Of a DNA stretch of 64,000 nucleotides, positions 26,033 through 35,365 are shown in pieces. The stretch spans positions 62,001 to 126,000 of the forward strand of contig NZ_LOHS01000156.1 of assembly GCF_001642995.1 (NCBI RefSeq), read 5' to 3'. The notes under the pieces were generated by a model that was given only the letters and a program-made list of their open reading frames with translations, did no database searches and had not been told where the DNA came from. The stretch's first letter is position 1, and every line of letters starts with the position of its first letter. The position numbers and the translations under genes were made by a program. Origin of the DNA: Streptomyces jeddahensis. Lineage in GTDB: Bacteria; Actinomycetota; Actinomycetes; Streptomycetales; Streptomycetaceae.

Positions 26033-26587
26033 ATGACATCACTGTGGTTCCGCGCTGCTGGTCCCGATGATGCGGAGAGGGTGGCTCTCCTGCACGCCGA
26101 CAGCTGGCGGCGGCACTACAGGGCCGCCTACGCCGACTCGTTCCTGGACGGCGACGTCGTCGCTGATCGCCGGGCCGTATGGTCGTCACGTCTTGCCGAC
26201 CCGGCCGCCGGTCCGGCCGTCGGCCTGACGGTTGTCGCTGAAGACGACACCGGGCTGGTGGGCTTCGTGCACGTGGTCTTCGACGACGATGAGCGATGGG
26301 GCAGTCTCGTCGACAACCTGCACGTCACGAACGACCGGCGGCGAACCGGCGTAGGTGGTGCCCTGCTGACCCGTGCCGCCGAGGCCGTCGTCGAGCGAGC
26401 GGCGGGCAAGGACATGTACCTGTGGGTGCTGGAGCAGAACACGGCCGCCCAGGGGTTCTACCGTGCCCTCGGTGGTTCCCAGGCGGAGGTAGCGCCGGTG
26501 CCACCCCCCGGCGGCGTGCCCGCCCGGCTCAACGGCCGCCCCAAGATGCTTCGCATCGCCTGGTCAGACGCTTCAGCGCTGGGCTGA
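26033..26587 (+). CDS. GNAT-family N-acetyltransferase
   Basis: A 184-residue protein of the GNAT fold, using acetyl-CoA to acylate an amine. It starts FRAAGPDDAERVALLHADSW, has the beta-strand LVDNLHVTNDRRRTGVGGAL, with the acetyl-CoA pyrophosphate loop RRRTGVGGAL, and the late segment EQNTAAQGFYRALGG typical of the RimI-like group. ATG at 26033 fits the domain start; a longer upstream frame is unlikely. It is a single gene, divergent from the LPMO. Acceptor unknown. Confidence 0.88.
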   Translation: MTSLWFRAAGPDDAERVALLHADSWRRHYRAAYADSFLDGDVVADRRAVWSSRLADPAAGPAVGLTVVAEDDTGLVGFVHVVFDDDERWGSLVDNLHVTNDRRRTGVGGALLTRAAEAVVERAAGKDMYLWVLEQNTAAQGFYRALGGSQAEVAPVPPPGGVPARLNGRPKMLRIAWSDASALG

Positions 26588-26644
26588 TGCGGATCGGAAC
26601 GGTCTTCATCGTGGTTGCGGGGGGAAGAGGACACCGGTGGCCGC

Positions 26645-26815
26645 TCACTCAGGACGAGGCTCCGGCCTGACGGCATCGTGCCTGTTCAGTGCTTGCGTTG
26701 CCTGGTGCTGCGTCTGTTCGGCCACCACGCGGGCTTCCGCCACGACGTCACCGCGTTCACGTACCAAGCTGTCGTAGATGGGCAGGTTCTCGTTTCGGGT
26801 TGAGTCGGGTGTCAC
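26645..26815 (-). CDS. Small hypothetical protein (56 aa)
   Basis: A GTG-started leftward frame reads ENLPIYDSLVRERGDVVAEA then RVVAEQTQHQATQALN. It is hydrophilic, predicted helical and preceded by AGAAGGA 9 bases before the GTG. Codon use looks coding (mostly GC-ending). It lies alone in an otherwise empty 770-base gap. Function unknown. Confidence 0.45.
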   Translation of the reverse strand: MTPDSTRNENLPIYDSLVRERGDVVAEARVVAEQTQHQATQALNRHDAVRPEPRPE

Positions 26816-27261
26816 AGGGTTGGTCCTTCTTGTGTCGTACGTGTGGGCCGCATGGCCGGGAGCCGAATAACCGGGCGAACCAGTGGTCTGGACCGATCAG
26901 CGTGGTAGCCGGGCACCGGCTCGGTATTGCTCACTGGAATCCAATCTGTTGCATCACCGTCGTGCGGGCTCGTGTAAGTCTGCGTCGTGCAGCCGCCGCC
27001 GTGTTACACCTCCACCGCGATATCCCGAATATCGGGAGATGTTCTGTGAGGAGGACGGCGTTTCCCGCCGGGCGATGGGGACAGCGTTCCGCGGTCCGAC
27101 GGCGCCCCGCGCGAACCCCGTCCGGCGTTCGTCCGCCTGGCGCCGCCCGCACCGCCCGTGAGTCCAGCCAGGAGCGCCCCGGCAAGGCCGTGATCGCTTC
27201 CGTGGCGGCGTACGACTGTGTTGCGGCAGAAACCCGTGGGAAACAAGGTCTTGTCCCCGAC
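26816..27261. other. Intergenic region upstream of third sugar importer
   Basis: About 450 bases with lower GC than neighbouring genes. All frames look non-coding by composition. The 3' part should hold the promoter of the importer operon. Confidence 0.4.
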
Positions 27262-27282
27262 TTAAAACGATGGTTAGTTTAA
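27262..27282. promoter_or_regulatory. Possible operator before the third importer
   Basis: TTAAAAC and GTTTAA arms flank GATGGTTA about 75 bases before the binding-protein start. The AAAACGAT core is shared with the site at 8576 read on the other strand, but dyad symmetry is poor. A LacI-type site is possible, not established. Confidence 0.3.
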
Positions 27283-27357
27283 CCGCCACTCGAAGCCCGC
27301 CCTGGTCGGCGGGCGACCTCCAGAGCGTTTGCATGCACGTCAGGGAAGGGCACTGCC

Positions 27358-28644
27358 ATGTCGCTTGACAGAGCGAAGGTTTCGCGTCGGGGTTTTCTTG
27401 GTCTGGGAGTCGCGGCGGGCGTCATCACGCTCACGGCGTGTGGCTCCAGCAGCGGTTCGAGCGATGAGCCCCTCGTGATGACGGTGTGGGGCGGCGAGAC
27501 GGACCGGTCCACGTACCAGAAGCGCATCGACCTGCTGGTGAAGAAGCACCCCGACCTGAAGGTGAAGCTCCAGCTGATTCCGTCGGACTCGTACGCGCAG
27601 AAGGTGCAGACGATGATCGCGGGCGGCAACGGCCCGGACATCATGCAGGTCGCGGAGAACGTCAACGTCTACTCGAGCAAGAACCAGCTCCGGCCGCTGG
27701 ACGACCTCGCCAAGAAGGCGGGCCTGGACCTGCAGAAACGCTTCGGGGCGATCGGGTCGCTCTACTCGTACCAGGACAAGGTCTACGCGATACCGGACCG
27801 TTCCGGCGCGATGATCGTCTACTACAACAAGACCCTGTTCGAGTCGAAGGGCATCGACGCGCCGACGGCCGACTGGACCTGGGACGACGCACTCGCCGCG
27901 TTCAAGGAGCTGACGACCAAGGGCAAGACGTGGGGCTACGGGGGCGCGGGCTGGTGGCCCCAGTGGTGGAGCTTCGCCTACCAGAACGGCGGCACCATCA
28001 TCGACGCGAACGGCAGGCCGGCGGTGGACAGCGACGAGGTCGTCGAGGCGCTGCAGTGGGCGGGCGACCTGCTCTTCAAGCACGGCGTGGTGCCGTCGAA
28101 GGCTGAGTACGCCGACATGGGCGCGGACGTCGGCGGCGACCAGGCCTTCGCGGCCGGCAAGGTCGCGGTCAACGCGACCGGGTTCTGGGCCATCAGCGGC
28201 CTTGCGAAGACCGAGTTCGAGTGGGACATCGCGCCGATGTGGCGCGGCAAGAAGCAGGCCGTGTCCTCCTTCGGTAGCGGTCTCGCCATCTCCCGTACCG
28301 CGAAGAACCCCGACAACGCCTTCAAGGCGATCGACTTCCTCACCTCGCCCGAGGCCCAGCAGCAGATCATCGCCACCGGTCAGGACGTGCCGGCCAACAT
28401 CGAGGTGCAGCAGAGCGAAGCGTTCCTCAAGCCGGCGTGGATGAAGACGACGGTGAACATGGGCGTGTTCGCCGAGTCGAGCTCCTTCCTCTTCAAGGCG
28501 CCGTTCATTCCCGAGTGGAACGAGATGCAGGCGGCGTTCGACACGGGACTGGCCGACTTCTGGCTCGGCAAGCAGAAGAGCGCCAAGGTCGCGCTGACCG
28601 CGGTCCAGAAGAACCTCGAGTCCATCATCAAGTCCGCGGGATAA
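27358..28644 (+). CDS. Sugar-binding lipoprotein (Tat-type signal)
   Basis: A 428-residue family-1 solute-binding protein. SRRGFLGLGVAAG is a twin-arginine signal followed by the lipobox LTAC at about residue 26. The mature chain begins LVMTVWGGETDRS and carries YYNKTLFESKGI, typical of sugar-binding proteins. It opens a four-gene operon with two permeases and a GH35-like enzyme. Ligand is probably a galactoside, judged only from that last gene. Confidence 0.92.
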   Translation: MSLDRAKVSRRGFLGLGVAAGVITLTACGSSSGSSDEPLVMTVWGGETDRSTYQKRIDLLVKKHPDLKVKLQLIPSDSYAQKVQTMIAGGNGPDIMQVAENVNVYSSKNQLRPLDDLAKKAGLDLQKRFGAIGSLYSYQDKVYAIPDRSGAMIVYYNKTLFESKGIDAPTADWTWDDALAAFKELTTKGKTWGYGGAGWWPQWWSFAYQNGGTIIDANGRPAVDSDEVVEALQWAGDLLFKHGVVPSKAEYADMGADVGGDQAFAAGKVAVNATGFWAISGLAKTEFEWDIAPMWRGKKQAVSSFGSGLAISRTAKNPDNAFKAIDFLTSPEAQQQIIATGQDVPANIEVQQSEAFLKPAWMKTTVNMGVFAESSSFLFKAPFIPEWNEMQAAFDTGLADFWLGKQKSAKVALTAVQKNLESIIKSAG

Positions 28645-28650
28645 CCGGCG

Positions 28651-29556
28651 ATGGCGATGTCGAAGCTGCGGCGCCGTGAGGCGCTCTGGTTCTACCTGTT
28701 CGTCTCGCCGTGGGTGATCGGGTTCCTCGTGTTCCTGCTCGGACCGATGATCTCGTCGATCTACCTCTCGCTGACGGACTGGGACTCCTTCACCCCGCCC
28801 AAGTGGGTCGGTCTGCAGAACTACGTCAAGCTGCTGACCGATGACCCCGTGTTCTGGAAGGCGCTGGGGAACACCTTCCACTACGCGGCGATATCCGTCC
28901 CGCTCGGACTGCTGGTCGGGCTGTGGCTGGCGAACCTGCTCAACAAGCAGGTCCGCGGCCGCAAGGTGTTCCGCACCCTGATCTACCTGCCGACGCTGGT
29001 GCCCCTGGTCGCCGCGGCGATGGTCTTCCGGGTGGTGCTCGCCCCGTCGGGTCCGTTCAACGACGTGCTCGGGCTGGTCGGTATCTCCGGCCCGCAGTGG
29101 TTGCTGGACCCGAGCTGGGTGAAGTACGCGCTGATCCTGCTGTCGGTGTGGGGTGCCGGCAGCGCGACCGTCCTGCTGCTCGCGGCGATGAAGGGCATTC
29201 CGCGGGAGCTGTACGAGGCGGCGGAGGTCGACGGCGCGGGCCCGGTGCGGCAGTTCTGGAGCATCACCGTGCCGCATCTGACCCCGGTCATCTTCTTCAA
29301 CCTGGTGATGGGGCTGATCGCGGCGTTCCAGGTCTTCTCGCAGGTGTACATCCTCACCCCCAAGGCGTCCCAGCCCGGAACGTACAACGCGAGCCAGACG
29401 ATGGTGCCGTACCTGTTCGACCAGGCGTTCTCCTACTACCACATGGGCTATGCGTCGGCGATCTCGTGGCTGCTGTTCGCCGTGATCCTGGTGTTCACGC
29501 TGCTGGCCTTCCGCACCACCCGCCGCTGGGTGTTCTACGAGACCGAGGTGAAGTGA
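28651..29556 (+). CDS. ABC sugar importer permease (MalF type)
   Basis: A 301-residue permease with six predicted membrane segments and the EAA loop RELYEAAEVDGAGPVRQF. It starts 6 bases after the binding-protein stop, and its TGA overlaps the ATG of the next permease by one base, so translation is coupled. Confidence 0.94.
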   Translation: MAMSKLRRREALWFYLFVSPWVIGFLVFLLGPMISSIYLSLTDWDSFTPPKWVGLQNYVKLLTDDPVFWKALGNTFHYAAISVPLGLLVGLWLANLLNKQVRGRKVFRTLIYLPTLVPLVAAAMVFRVVLAPSGPFNDVLGLVGISGPQWLLDPSWVKYALILLSVWGAGSATVLLLAAMKGIPRELYEAAEVDGAGPVRQFWSITVPHLTPVIFFNLVMGLIAAFQVFSQVYILTPKASQPGTYNASQTMVPYLFDQAFSYYHMGYASAISWLLFAVILVFTLLAFRTTRRWVFYETEVK

Positions 29557-30491
29557 TGGCGACGTTGGTATCCGCCGCCGCGCCGCAGCAGGAAGGCGAA
29601 CAGCGTCCGGGAGGCGAAGGGCGCACGAGCGAGGCGCCCCGCGTCCTGCGGGTGTTCCGGGCGACACCGTTCACCTACGCGACCTTGATCATCGTGTCGG
29701 CGATCCTCTCGACGCCGCTGGTGTTCGTCGTGTCCATCGCGCTGGCGAGCGACCACACGGTGGCCGCCAACTCGTTCACGATCTTCCCGAGTGAGTTCCA
29801 CTGGGAGAACTTCACCCGGGTGTTCGGGACGGATCTGCCGATGGGCCGGTTCCTGCTGAACTCGCTGATCATCTCGGTCGGTTCGGTCATCGGTCAGATG
29901 GTGTCGAGCGGCCTGGTCGGCTATGCGTTCGCGCGCCTGCGTGCCCCCGGGAAGAACGCGCTGTTCCTCATCGTCATCGCGACGATGATGATTCCGGCGC
30001 AGATCACGATGATTCCGCAGTTCATCCTGTTCAAGGACCTGGGCTGGGTGAACACCTATCTGCCGCTGATCGTGCCGAACTTCTTCTCGAACGCCTTCAA
30101 CGTCTTCCTGGTCCGCCAGTTCGTCTCGCGCCTGCCGAACCAGCTCGACGAGGCGGCCATGGTGGACGGGCTCGGATTCTTCGGCATCTACCGGCGCATC
30201 ATGCTCCCGATGCTGTGGCCTGTGCTGATCGCGATCGGCATCTTCACCCTGACGTACAACTGGGGTGACTTCATGGGGCCGTTGATCTACCTCAACGACG
30301 AGTCGAAGATGCCGCTGGCGCTGGGCGTGCAGTACATCACCACCACGGGCGTGGCAGGCCAGCCGCCGCCATGGAACCTGGTGATGGTCGGTTCGATCCT
30401 GCTCACGCTGCCGATGATCGCCGTCTACTACCTCGGCCAGCGGTACCTGTACGAAATGGACATCAGCGGCGGAAGCGCGGGGGTCAAGTGA
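29556..30491 (+). CDS. ABC sugar importer permease (MalG type)
   Basis: A 311-residue permease partner. A 35-residue cytoplasmic tail precedes the first membrane segment (LIIVSAILSTPLVFVVSIAL). The EAA loop reads NQLDEAAMVDGLGFFGIY. The stop overlaps the GTG of the GH35-like gene by 2 bases. No ATPase gene is present in the operon. Confidence 0.94.
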   Translation: MATLVSAAAPQQEGEQRPGGEGRTSEAPRVLRVFRATPFTYATLIIVSAILSTPLVFVVSIALASDHTVAANSFTIFPSEFHWENFTRVFGTDLPMGRFLLNSLIISVGSVIGQMVSSGLVGYAFARLRAPGKNALFLIVIATMMIPAQITMIPQFILFKDLGWVNTYLPLIVPNFFSNAFNVFLVRQFVSRLPNQLDEAAMVDGLGFFGIYRRIMLPMLWPVLIAIGIFTLTYNWGDFMGPLIYLNDESKMPLALGVQYITTTGVAGQPPPWNLVMVGSILLTLPMIAVYYLGQRYLYEMDISGGSAGVK

Positions 30492-33100
30492 GTCAGCCGA
30501 CCATCGTCAACACGGGTCTCGAGCTCGACGTCCGGGGAATCTGGATCGACGGCAGTCCACGTGTCGTACTGTGCGCGTCGCTGTTCTACTTCCGTCTTCC
30601 GCGGGAGCAGTGGCGTGCGCGGCTCGAACAGGTGCGGGCGTCGGGATACACGTGCGTGGACGTCTACCTGCCGTGGAACTTCCACGAGTTGGCGCCGGGC
30701 CGCTGGTCCTTCGAGGGCCGGCGGGACGTCGCAGCCTTCCTGGATCTCGCGCACGAGGCGGGGTTGTACGTCATCGCGCGGCCAGGCCCGTACATCTGCT
30801 CCGAGTGGGACGGCGGCGCGCTGCCGGCCTGGTTGGGCCTCGACCCCGACCTGCGGGTCCGGCAGCACGAGCCGCGATTTCTCGCCCAGGTCACCGCGTG
30901 GTTCGACCGGGTGCTGCCCCTTCTGGCCGACCGCCAGTACTCGGAGGGCGGCCCGGTCATCATGGTGCAGTTGGAGAACGAGCTGGACTTCTTCGACTGC
31001 GAGGATCGCACGGGCTACCTGACCGCCTTGCGCGACCAGGCGATCCACCACGGCATCACCGTGCCGCTGATCGCCTGCGCCGGGCAAGGTGATCTCGCCG
31101 GGGCCACCGGAGACGTCCCCGGCGTCGTACCGGCGTGCAACTTCTACCCGGACGACGACTCCCCGCACATCGAGGCAGAGGTACGGCGCTATGCCGAGAT
31201 GCTGACCGACCGCGGTGTGCCGCTGCTGATCACCGAGACGAATCGGCGCCATCGGACGCTGCGGCGGCTGCTCGCCAGCGGCGCCTCGCTGATCGCGCCC
31301 TATCTGCAGTCGTCCGGGTGGAACTTCGGGTACACGCCGTCCAGCGGGAACTGGGGCAATCCCGGCAATTTCATGAGCCACGGCTACGACTTCGGCGGAT
31401 ACGTCTCGTCGACCGGTGCCGAACGGCCGGAGTACGCCCAGGGGCAGGTGCTGGCGCGCGTGATCGACGCGCTGGGATCGCGGCTGGCGCTCGCGACGTC
31501 GAGCGTGCCCCGTGTGGAGGTGACCGCCGACTTTCCGACCAGCTCGTCACTGTCAGCGCTGGACCTTCATGAAGGCGGCCAGCTGATCGCCGTACCGAAT
31601 CTCGGCACGGCTCCGGGCAGGGCGGTCGTGAACGGGGTGCCGGTTGCCGTCGCTCCGGACTCGTGTCCGCTGATGCTGGTGGACGTGCCGTTGGGGGCGT
31701 GGGGTGCTGCCGGTTCCGACATGACGTTGAGCTTGGCGTCAGCGGATCTGGTGGCGGCGACGGAGGGCGCGCTGGCGTTCTCCTCCGACGTGCCCGTCAC
31801 CGTCGTCCTGGGAGGGACGCAGGTCGAGATCCCGGCGCCGGCGGCCGGGGCACCCGAGCGAACGACCGTCGAGGGGCTGACGCTTGTCGTGCTGGCGCCG
31901 TCGGACGCCGGGCGCCTCCAGGCGATGGACAGCGACGGCACGGTGCATCTGACCGATGCGACCGATGCGCCCGACCGGCAGGGTACGACGCCGCCGGACG
32001 CCGTACGGGCGGCGGCGGTTCGGCGGCGGCCCGAGCTGGCTCCCGAGCATCCGGCCGGGAGCCACGAGCTGCCGCCGACGCTGGAGTCGCTCGGCGTGTA
32101 CCGGGGGCGCGGAACCTACCGGGCCACGGCGGATCTGACGGGCGTCGACGAACTGCTCCTGGTCGGCGCGGCCGACATCGTCGACTTGTCGATCGCGGGT
32201 CGGGTACGTCCGCCGATCGCCGGATTCGGTGCGGCACAGCGGATCGACGTCCGTGATGTGACGGGCAGCGCCGGAATCGAGGCCCTCGTGGAGATCTGGG
32301 GGCACGCGAACTTCGATGACGCGCGCCTGCCCGCCCTTCGCCTGGGCGCGCTGCGCGGACTCGGCACCCTGTGGATGGTCCGGGACGTTGCAGACCTGTC
32401 GGCCCTGTGGACGGTGCGCGGCCAGTGGGCGGGCGTACCGGCGCCCACGCGGGAGCTCGGCGGCTGGAGCAGCACCCGCGTCGGCGTCCCCCTCACCTAC
32501 ACGCGCGACCTCCAGACGACGACCGTGTCGGCGCTGTACCTGCAGGGCGTGGTCGAGCCGCTGCGTGTGCGGGTGGACGACGGCGAGCCGCGCACCGTCC
32601 ACGCCGAGGACCCCTGGGTCCTGCTGCCCGCCGGTACCCATCAGGTCTCGGTCACGCTGCCCCACCACCCGAGTGGCGGCGGCCTTCGTGCCCAGCTGCT
32701 CTGCCTCGAGCCGGTGACGGACTGGTCGTGCGCCGTCCAGAGCGACGACCTGCTGACCACGTTCGCCGCCGAGGCCGGCCCGGCCGAGGACATCCGGCTG
32801 CCGCTGACGCTGAAACCGGGTGAGGAGGCTTGGCTCGACGTCGACCTCCCGCCATCCGACGACGGCTTCCTGGTACGGCTGGACGGCTCACAGATCCGCG
32901 TGACCGGATGGGCCGCCGGAGAGTGCCTGGGGCGCACTTGGGTCGGCGACCGGCCGGCCTTCTCGGGCGGAGACCCGGACGCGCTCTGGGTTCCGGCGGG
33001 ATGGTCCCGGCTGTCCGGGTTGACCCTGCTGATCAGGGGCGTCGATGGGCCGGACCTTCCGGAGCTCCGTACGGTGCGGCTGGAGTCCCCGAACGGTTGA
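30488..33100 (+). CDS. GH35-like beta-galactosidase, cytoplasmic
   Basis: An 870-residue enzyme with a GH35-type TIM barrel in the first 330 residues: YTCVDVYLPWNFHE, PGPYICSEWDGGALPAWL, the acid/base motif IMVQLENE and the probable nucleophile in LLITETN. The remaining 540 residues are beta-sandwich modules. The usual tryptophan-rich stretch after the nucleophile is replaced, so this is a divergent member. No signal peptide; the GTG overlaps the permease stop, which couples hydrolysis to import. Beta-galactosidase is the family default; another terminal glycoside is possible. Confidence 0.85.
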   Translation: MSQPTIVNTGLELDVRGIWIDGSPRVVLCASLFYFRLPREQWRARLEQVRASGYTCVDVYLPWNFHELAPGRWSFEGRRDVAAFLDLAHEAGLYVIARPGPYICSEWDGGALPAWLGLDPDLRVRQHEPRFLAQVTAWFDRVLPLLADRQYSEGGPVIMVQLENELDFFDCEDRTGYLTALRDQAIHHGITVPLIACAGQGDLAGATGDVPGVVPACNFYPDDDSPHIEAEVRRYAEMLTDRGVPLLITETNRRHRTLRRLLASGASLIAPYLQSSGWNFGYTPSSGNWGNPGNFMSHGYDFGGYVSSTGAERPEYAQGQVLARVIDALGSRLALATSSVPRVEVTADFPTSSSLSALDLHEGGQLIAVPNLGTAPGRAVVNGVPVAVAPDSCPLMLVDVPLGAWGAAGSDMTLSLASADLVAATEGALAFSSDVPVTVVLGGTQVEIPAPAAGAPERTTVEGLTLVVLAPSDAGRLQAMDSDGTVHLTDATDAPDRQGTTPPDAVRAAAVRRRPELAPEHPAGSHELPPTLESLGVYRGRGTYRATADLTGVDELLLVGAADIVDLSIAGRVRPPIAGFGAAQRIDVRDVTGSAGIEALVEIWGHANFDDARLPALRLGALRGLGTLWMVRDVADLSALWTVRGQWAGVPAPTRELGGWSSTRVGVPLTYTRDLQTTTVSALYLQGVVEPLRVRVDDGEPRTVHAEDPWVLLPAGTHQVSVTLPHHPSGGGLRAQLLCLEPVTDWSCAVQSDDLLTTFAAEAGPAEDIRLPLTLKPGEEAWLDVDLPPSDDGFLVRLDGSQIRVTGWAAGECLGRTWVGDRPAFSGGDPDALWVPAGWSRLSGLTLLIRGVDGPDLPELRTVRLESPNG

Positions 33101-33127
33101 GGGCCGGGTGAACCTCGGGAGAGGCTC

Positions 33128-33161
33128 CGTGTGGCGGCCGCGGATCCGCGGCCGCCACACG
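33128..33161. terminator. Perfect 34-bp palindrome, terminator
   Basis: A self-complementary 34-base sequence centred at 33144.5 (one arm CGTGTGGCGGCCGCGGA) lies between the convergent GH35-like and kinase genes, where a shared terminator is expected. Confidence 0.8.
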
Positions 33162-33211
33162 TACAGAGAGTTGGGGTGGGACCCGCGGACGACCGCCAGC
33201 GGGTGTCCCGA

Positions 33212-34996
33212 TCATGTGCGGCTGAACACGTACGTCTGTGACGGGGAGCCGTACCGGATGCGGTTGTCGTCCACGCGGGCGACGTGCCAGCCGTCCGTCG
33301 CCTCCGATGCGCACTGGTGGTCCTCGGGGGAGAAATCGACCATCTCCTGCTGGTCGAGGAAGATCCGGGTTGAGGTCACGCCCGTGATGGTGTGGACGTA
33401 CCGGCACCAGCCCTCGTCGTCGTAGTACGTCACGGTCACCGACTTGCCGTTGTCCGGCGCCGACGGGATGACGACCGTGTCCTGGCCGCTCGCCCACGTC
33501 CCGGCGAACGCGGCCGGGAACTGCGCCCCCGAGTCCGGCGTCGGGTCATCGCCCTCCGGCGTAGCGCTGCCGTCGTCGTTGCCGCCGTCCTGCCCGGTGC
33601 TGCCCGACGACGGCGACGGGTCCGTGTCCCCGCCGGGGTTCGGCGTGGTGCTTCCCGACCGGGAGGAGGAGGGCGAAGGCGACGCCGAGTCGGATGCCGA
33701 AGGCGACGGTGAGGCGGACTTCTGCGGCACCGCCGAACTTGCGGACGCCGAAGGCGCGTTGGTCGGCGGCCGCACACCGCCGCCCTTCGCTTCCTCCCTT
33801 TCTGCCCACGGCAGCAGCAGCCAGGCCCCCATGCCCGTCACGACGACGGTCACGACCACGAGGCATACGACGAGCAGGCGCCGCGTGCGGGTGCGCCCCT
33901 GCGGCTCGGGCTGCGGCTGCTGCGAGGGGCCGGGAGGAGGGGTTGCCGCTTCCGGACCGGTGCCGCCGGCCGTGTCTGCGCTCCGTCCCCGCAACACGAC
34001 GGTGCCCGTGCCGTTCTCCTCGGGACCGTTAGCACTACTAGGACCGGCACCGGCACCGGCGGCTGCCAACTCCTCGGCCGTACGCCGTGCCCGGCGCTCC
34101 AGCAGCTCCACCAGGTCGGCAGGAAGCCAGACCGCCTCACCCCCGTCAGCGGTCCCGGCCTGGCCCTCGGCCTTCCCGGCCGCACGTTCCAACACCTCCT
34201 CCACACCGGGCCGTTCGCCCGCCGGCTTCCGCAGGCAGGCGGCGATCAGTTCCCGCAAGTCCCCATCCGTGGAGGGGAGTTCACCCAGTTCGGGCTCGCC
34301 TTCCACGATGCGGAACATCTGCGCGTGCGGTCCGATGTCCGGGTCTCCGAACGGCGCGACGCCGGTTGCCGCGTACGCCAGGACCGCACCCAGGCAGAAC
34401 ACGTCCGCGGCCGGACCGACCTGCTTGCCGAGTACCTGCTCGGGGGCCATGTAGCCGGGTGAGCCGACGGTGATACCGGTGCGGGTGAGCGGCGTACCGG
34501 GCTGGGCGAAGTGCCATGCGATGCCGAAGTCGATGACCCGCGGCCCGTCGGGAGCGAGCAGCACGTTGGACGGCTTGAGGTCGCGGTGGACAAGGCCCGC
34601 GGCATGGATCGCGCGCAGCGCCCGCCCGAGCCCGTCCGCCAGCGCCCACACCGACCGTGCGGGCAGCGGCCCGTACACCGAGCCGACGATGTCGGCCAGC
34701 GACAACCCGGGCACGTACTCGGTGGCGACCCAGGGCGTCTCCGCCTCGGTGTCGGCGTCGAGCACCTGCGCCGTCCGCTCCCCGCCGACCGTACGCGCGG
34801 CCCGCACCTCCCGCCGGAACCGATTGCGGAACTCCTCCTGGCCGGCCAGCTCCCGGTTGACGACCTTCAGGGCCACCGCGCCGCCGCCGTCGGCTGCGCG
34901 CGCCAGATAGACACGCCCCATCCCGCCGCGCCCGAGCAACCCGACAACCTGGTATCCACCGACAACCCGCGGATCTTCCGCCCCCAGCGCGTCCAT
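33212..34996 (-). CDS. Membrane Ser/Thr protein kinase (PknB-like)
   Basis: A 594-residue Hanks-type kinase. Residues about 14-270 are the kinase domain with GRGGMGRVYLA, the ATP-binding Lys in VALKVV, HRDLKPSN, DFGIA and GSPGYMAPE, all intact. A Pro/Gln linker leads to one transmembrane segment near residue 380 (LLVVCLVVVTVVVTGMGAWL), then a Ser/Pro-rich outer stalk and a C-terminal extracellular beta domain of about 100 residues that may sense a ligand. It stands alone, so its substrate cannot be guessed. Confidence 0.94.
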   Translation of the reverse strand: MDALGAEDPRVVGGYQVVGLLGRGGMGRVYLARAADGGGAVALKVVNRELAGQEEFRNRFRREVRAARTVGGERTAQVLDADTEAETPWVATEYVPGLSLADIVGSVYGPLPARSVWALADGLGRALRAIHAAGLVHRDLKPSNVLLAPDGPRVIDFGIAWHFAQPGTPLTRTGITVGSPGYMAPEQVLGKQVGPAADVFCLGAVLAYAATGVAPFGDPDIGPHAQMFRIVEGEPELGELPSTDGDLRELIAACLRKPAGERPGVEEVLERAAGKAEGQAGTADGGEAVWLPADLVELLERRARRTAEELAAAGAGAGPSSANGPEENGTGTVVLRGRSADTAGGTGPEAATPPPGPSQQPQPEPQGRTRTRRLLVVCLVVVTVVVTGMGAWLLLPWAEREEAKGGGVRPPTNAPSASASSAVPQKSASPSPSASDSASPSPSSSRSGSTTPNPGGDTDPSPSSGSTGQDGGNDDGSATPEGDDPTPDSGAQFPAAFAGTWASGQDTVVIPSAPDNGKSVTVTYYDDEGWCRYVHTITGVTSTRIFLDQQEMVDFSPEDHQCASEATDGWHVARVDDNRIRYGSPSQTYVFSRT

Positions 34997-35365
34997 GACA
35001 GATCACCATACTGTCCGGCCCACGCCTCTACGAACGCATCGCACGCCCGCCGGAACAGGGAGTTCGCGGACGTCCGGTTCGACACACCCGCCGGCCGGTC
35101 GCGCCGTAGCGGTGTCGGGGGCCGCCCGTACAGGTCAGGCGGCGGCTCGCGGTTCTTGCCGACGCCCACGGCGATCAGTGCCGCTACCGGGACGCCATAA
35201 GAAGCCGCCCGCGCCGGGGGCGAGGTCGGGCGGCACGGTCGGCAGGGCACGGGCGCCGACCGACAGGCCCGTCCACTGGCCGAAGCCGGTGAAGTCCAGC
35301 GCTCCGGCCCGCGCTCGCAATCCGAGAGGGCGCGTCAGCAGTGCGGGCGGACGCTACAGGAGGGG
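34997..35365. other. Intergenic gap before the hydrolase gene
   Basis: A 369-base gap. A leftward frame across it (SNRTSANSLFRRACDAFVEA) continues into the kinase start and could be a decayed gene, but it has no RBS and I do not recognise it. The kinase promoter should be here. Confidence 0.35.

Noticed and set aside
27262..27282. Strong third copy of the 16-bp LacI operator
   Set aside because: Only the AAAACGAT half agrees; symmetry around CG fails, so it is listed as a weak site only.
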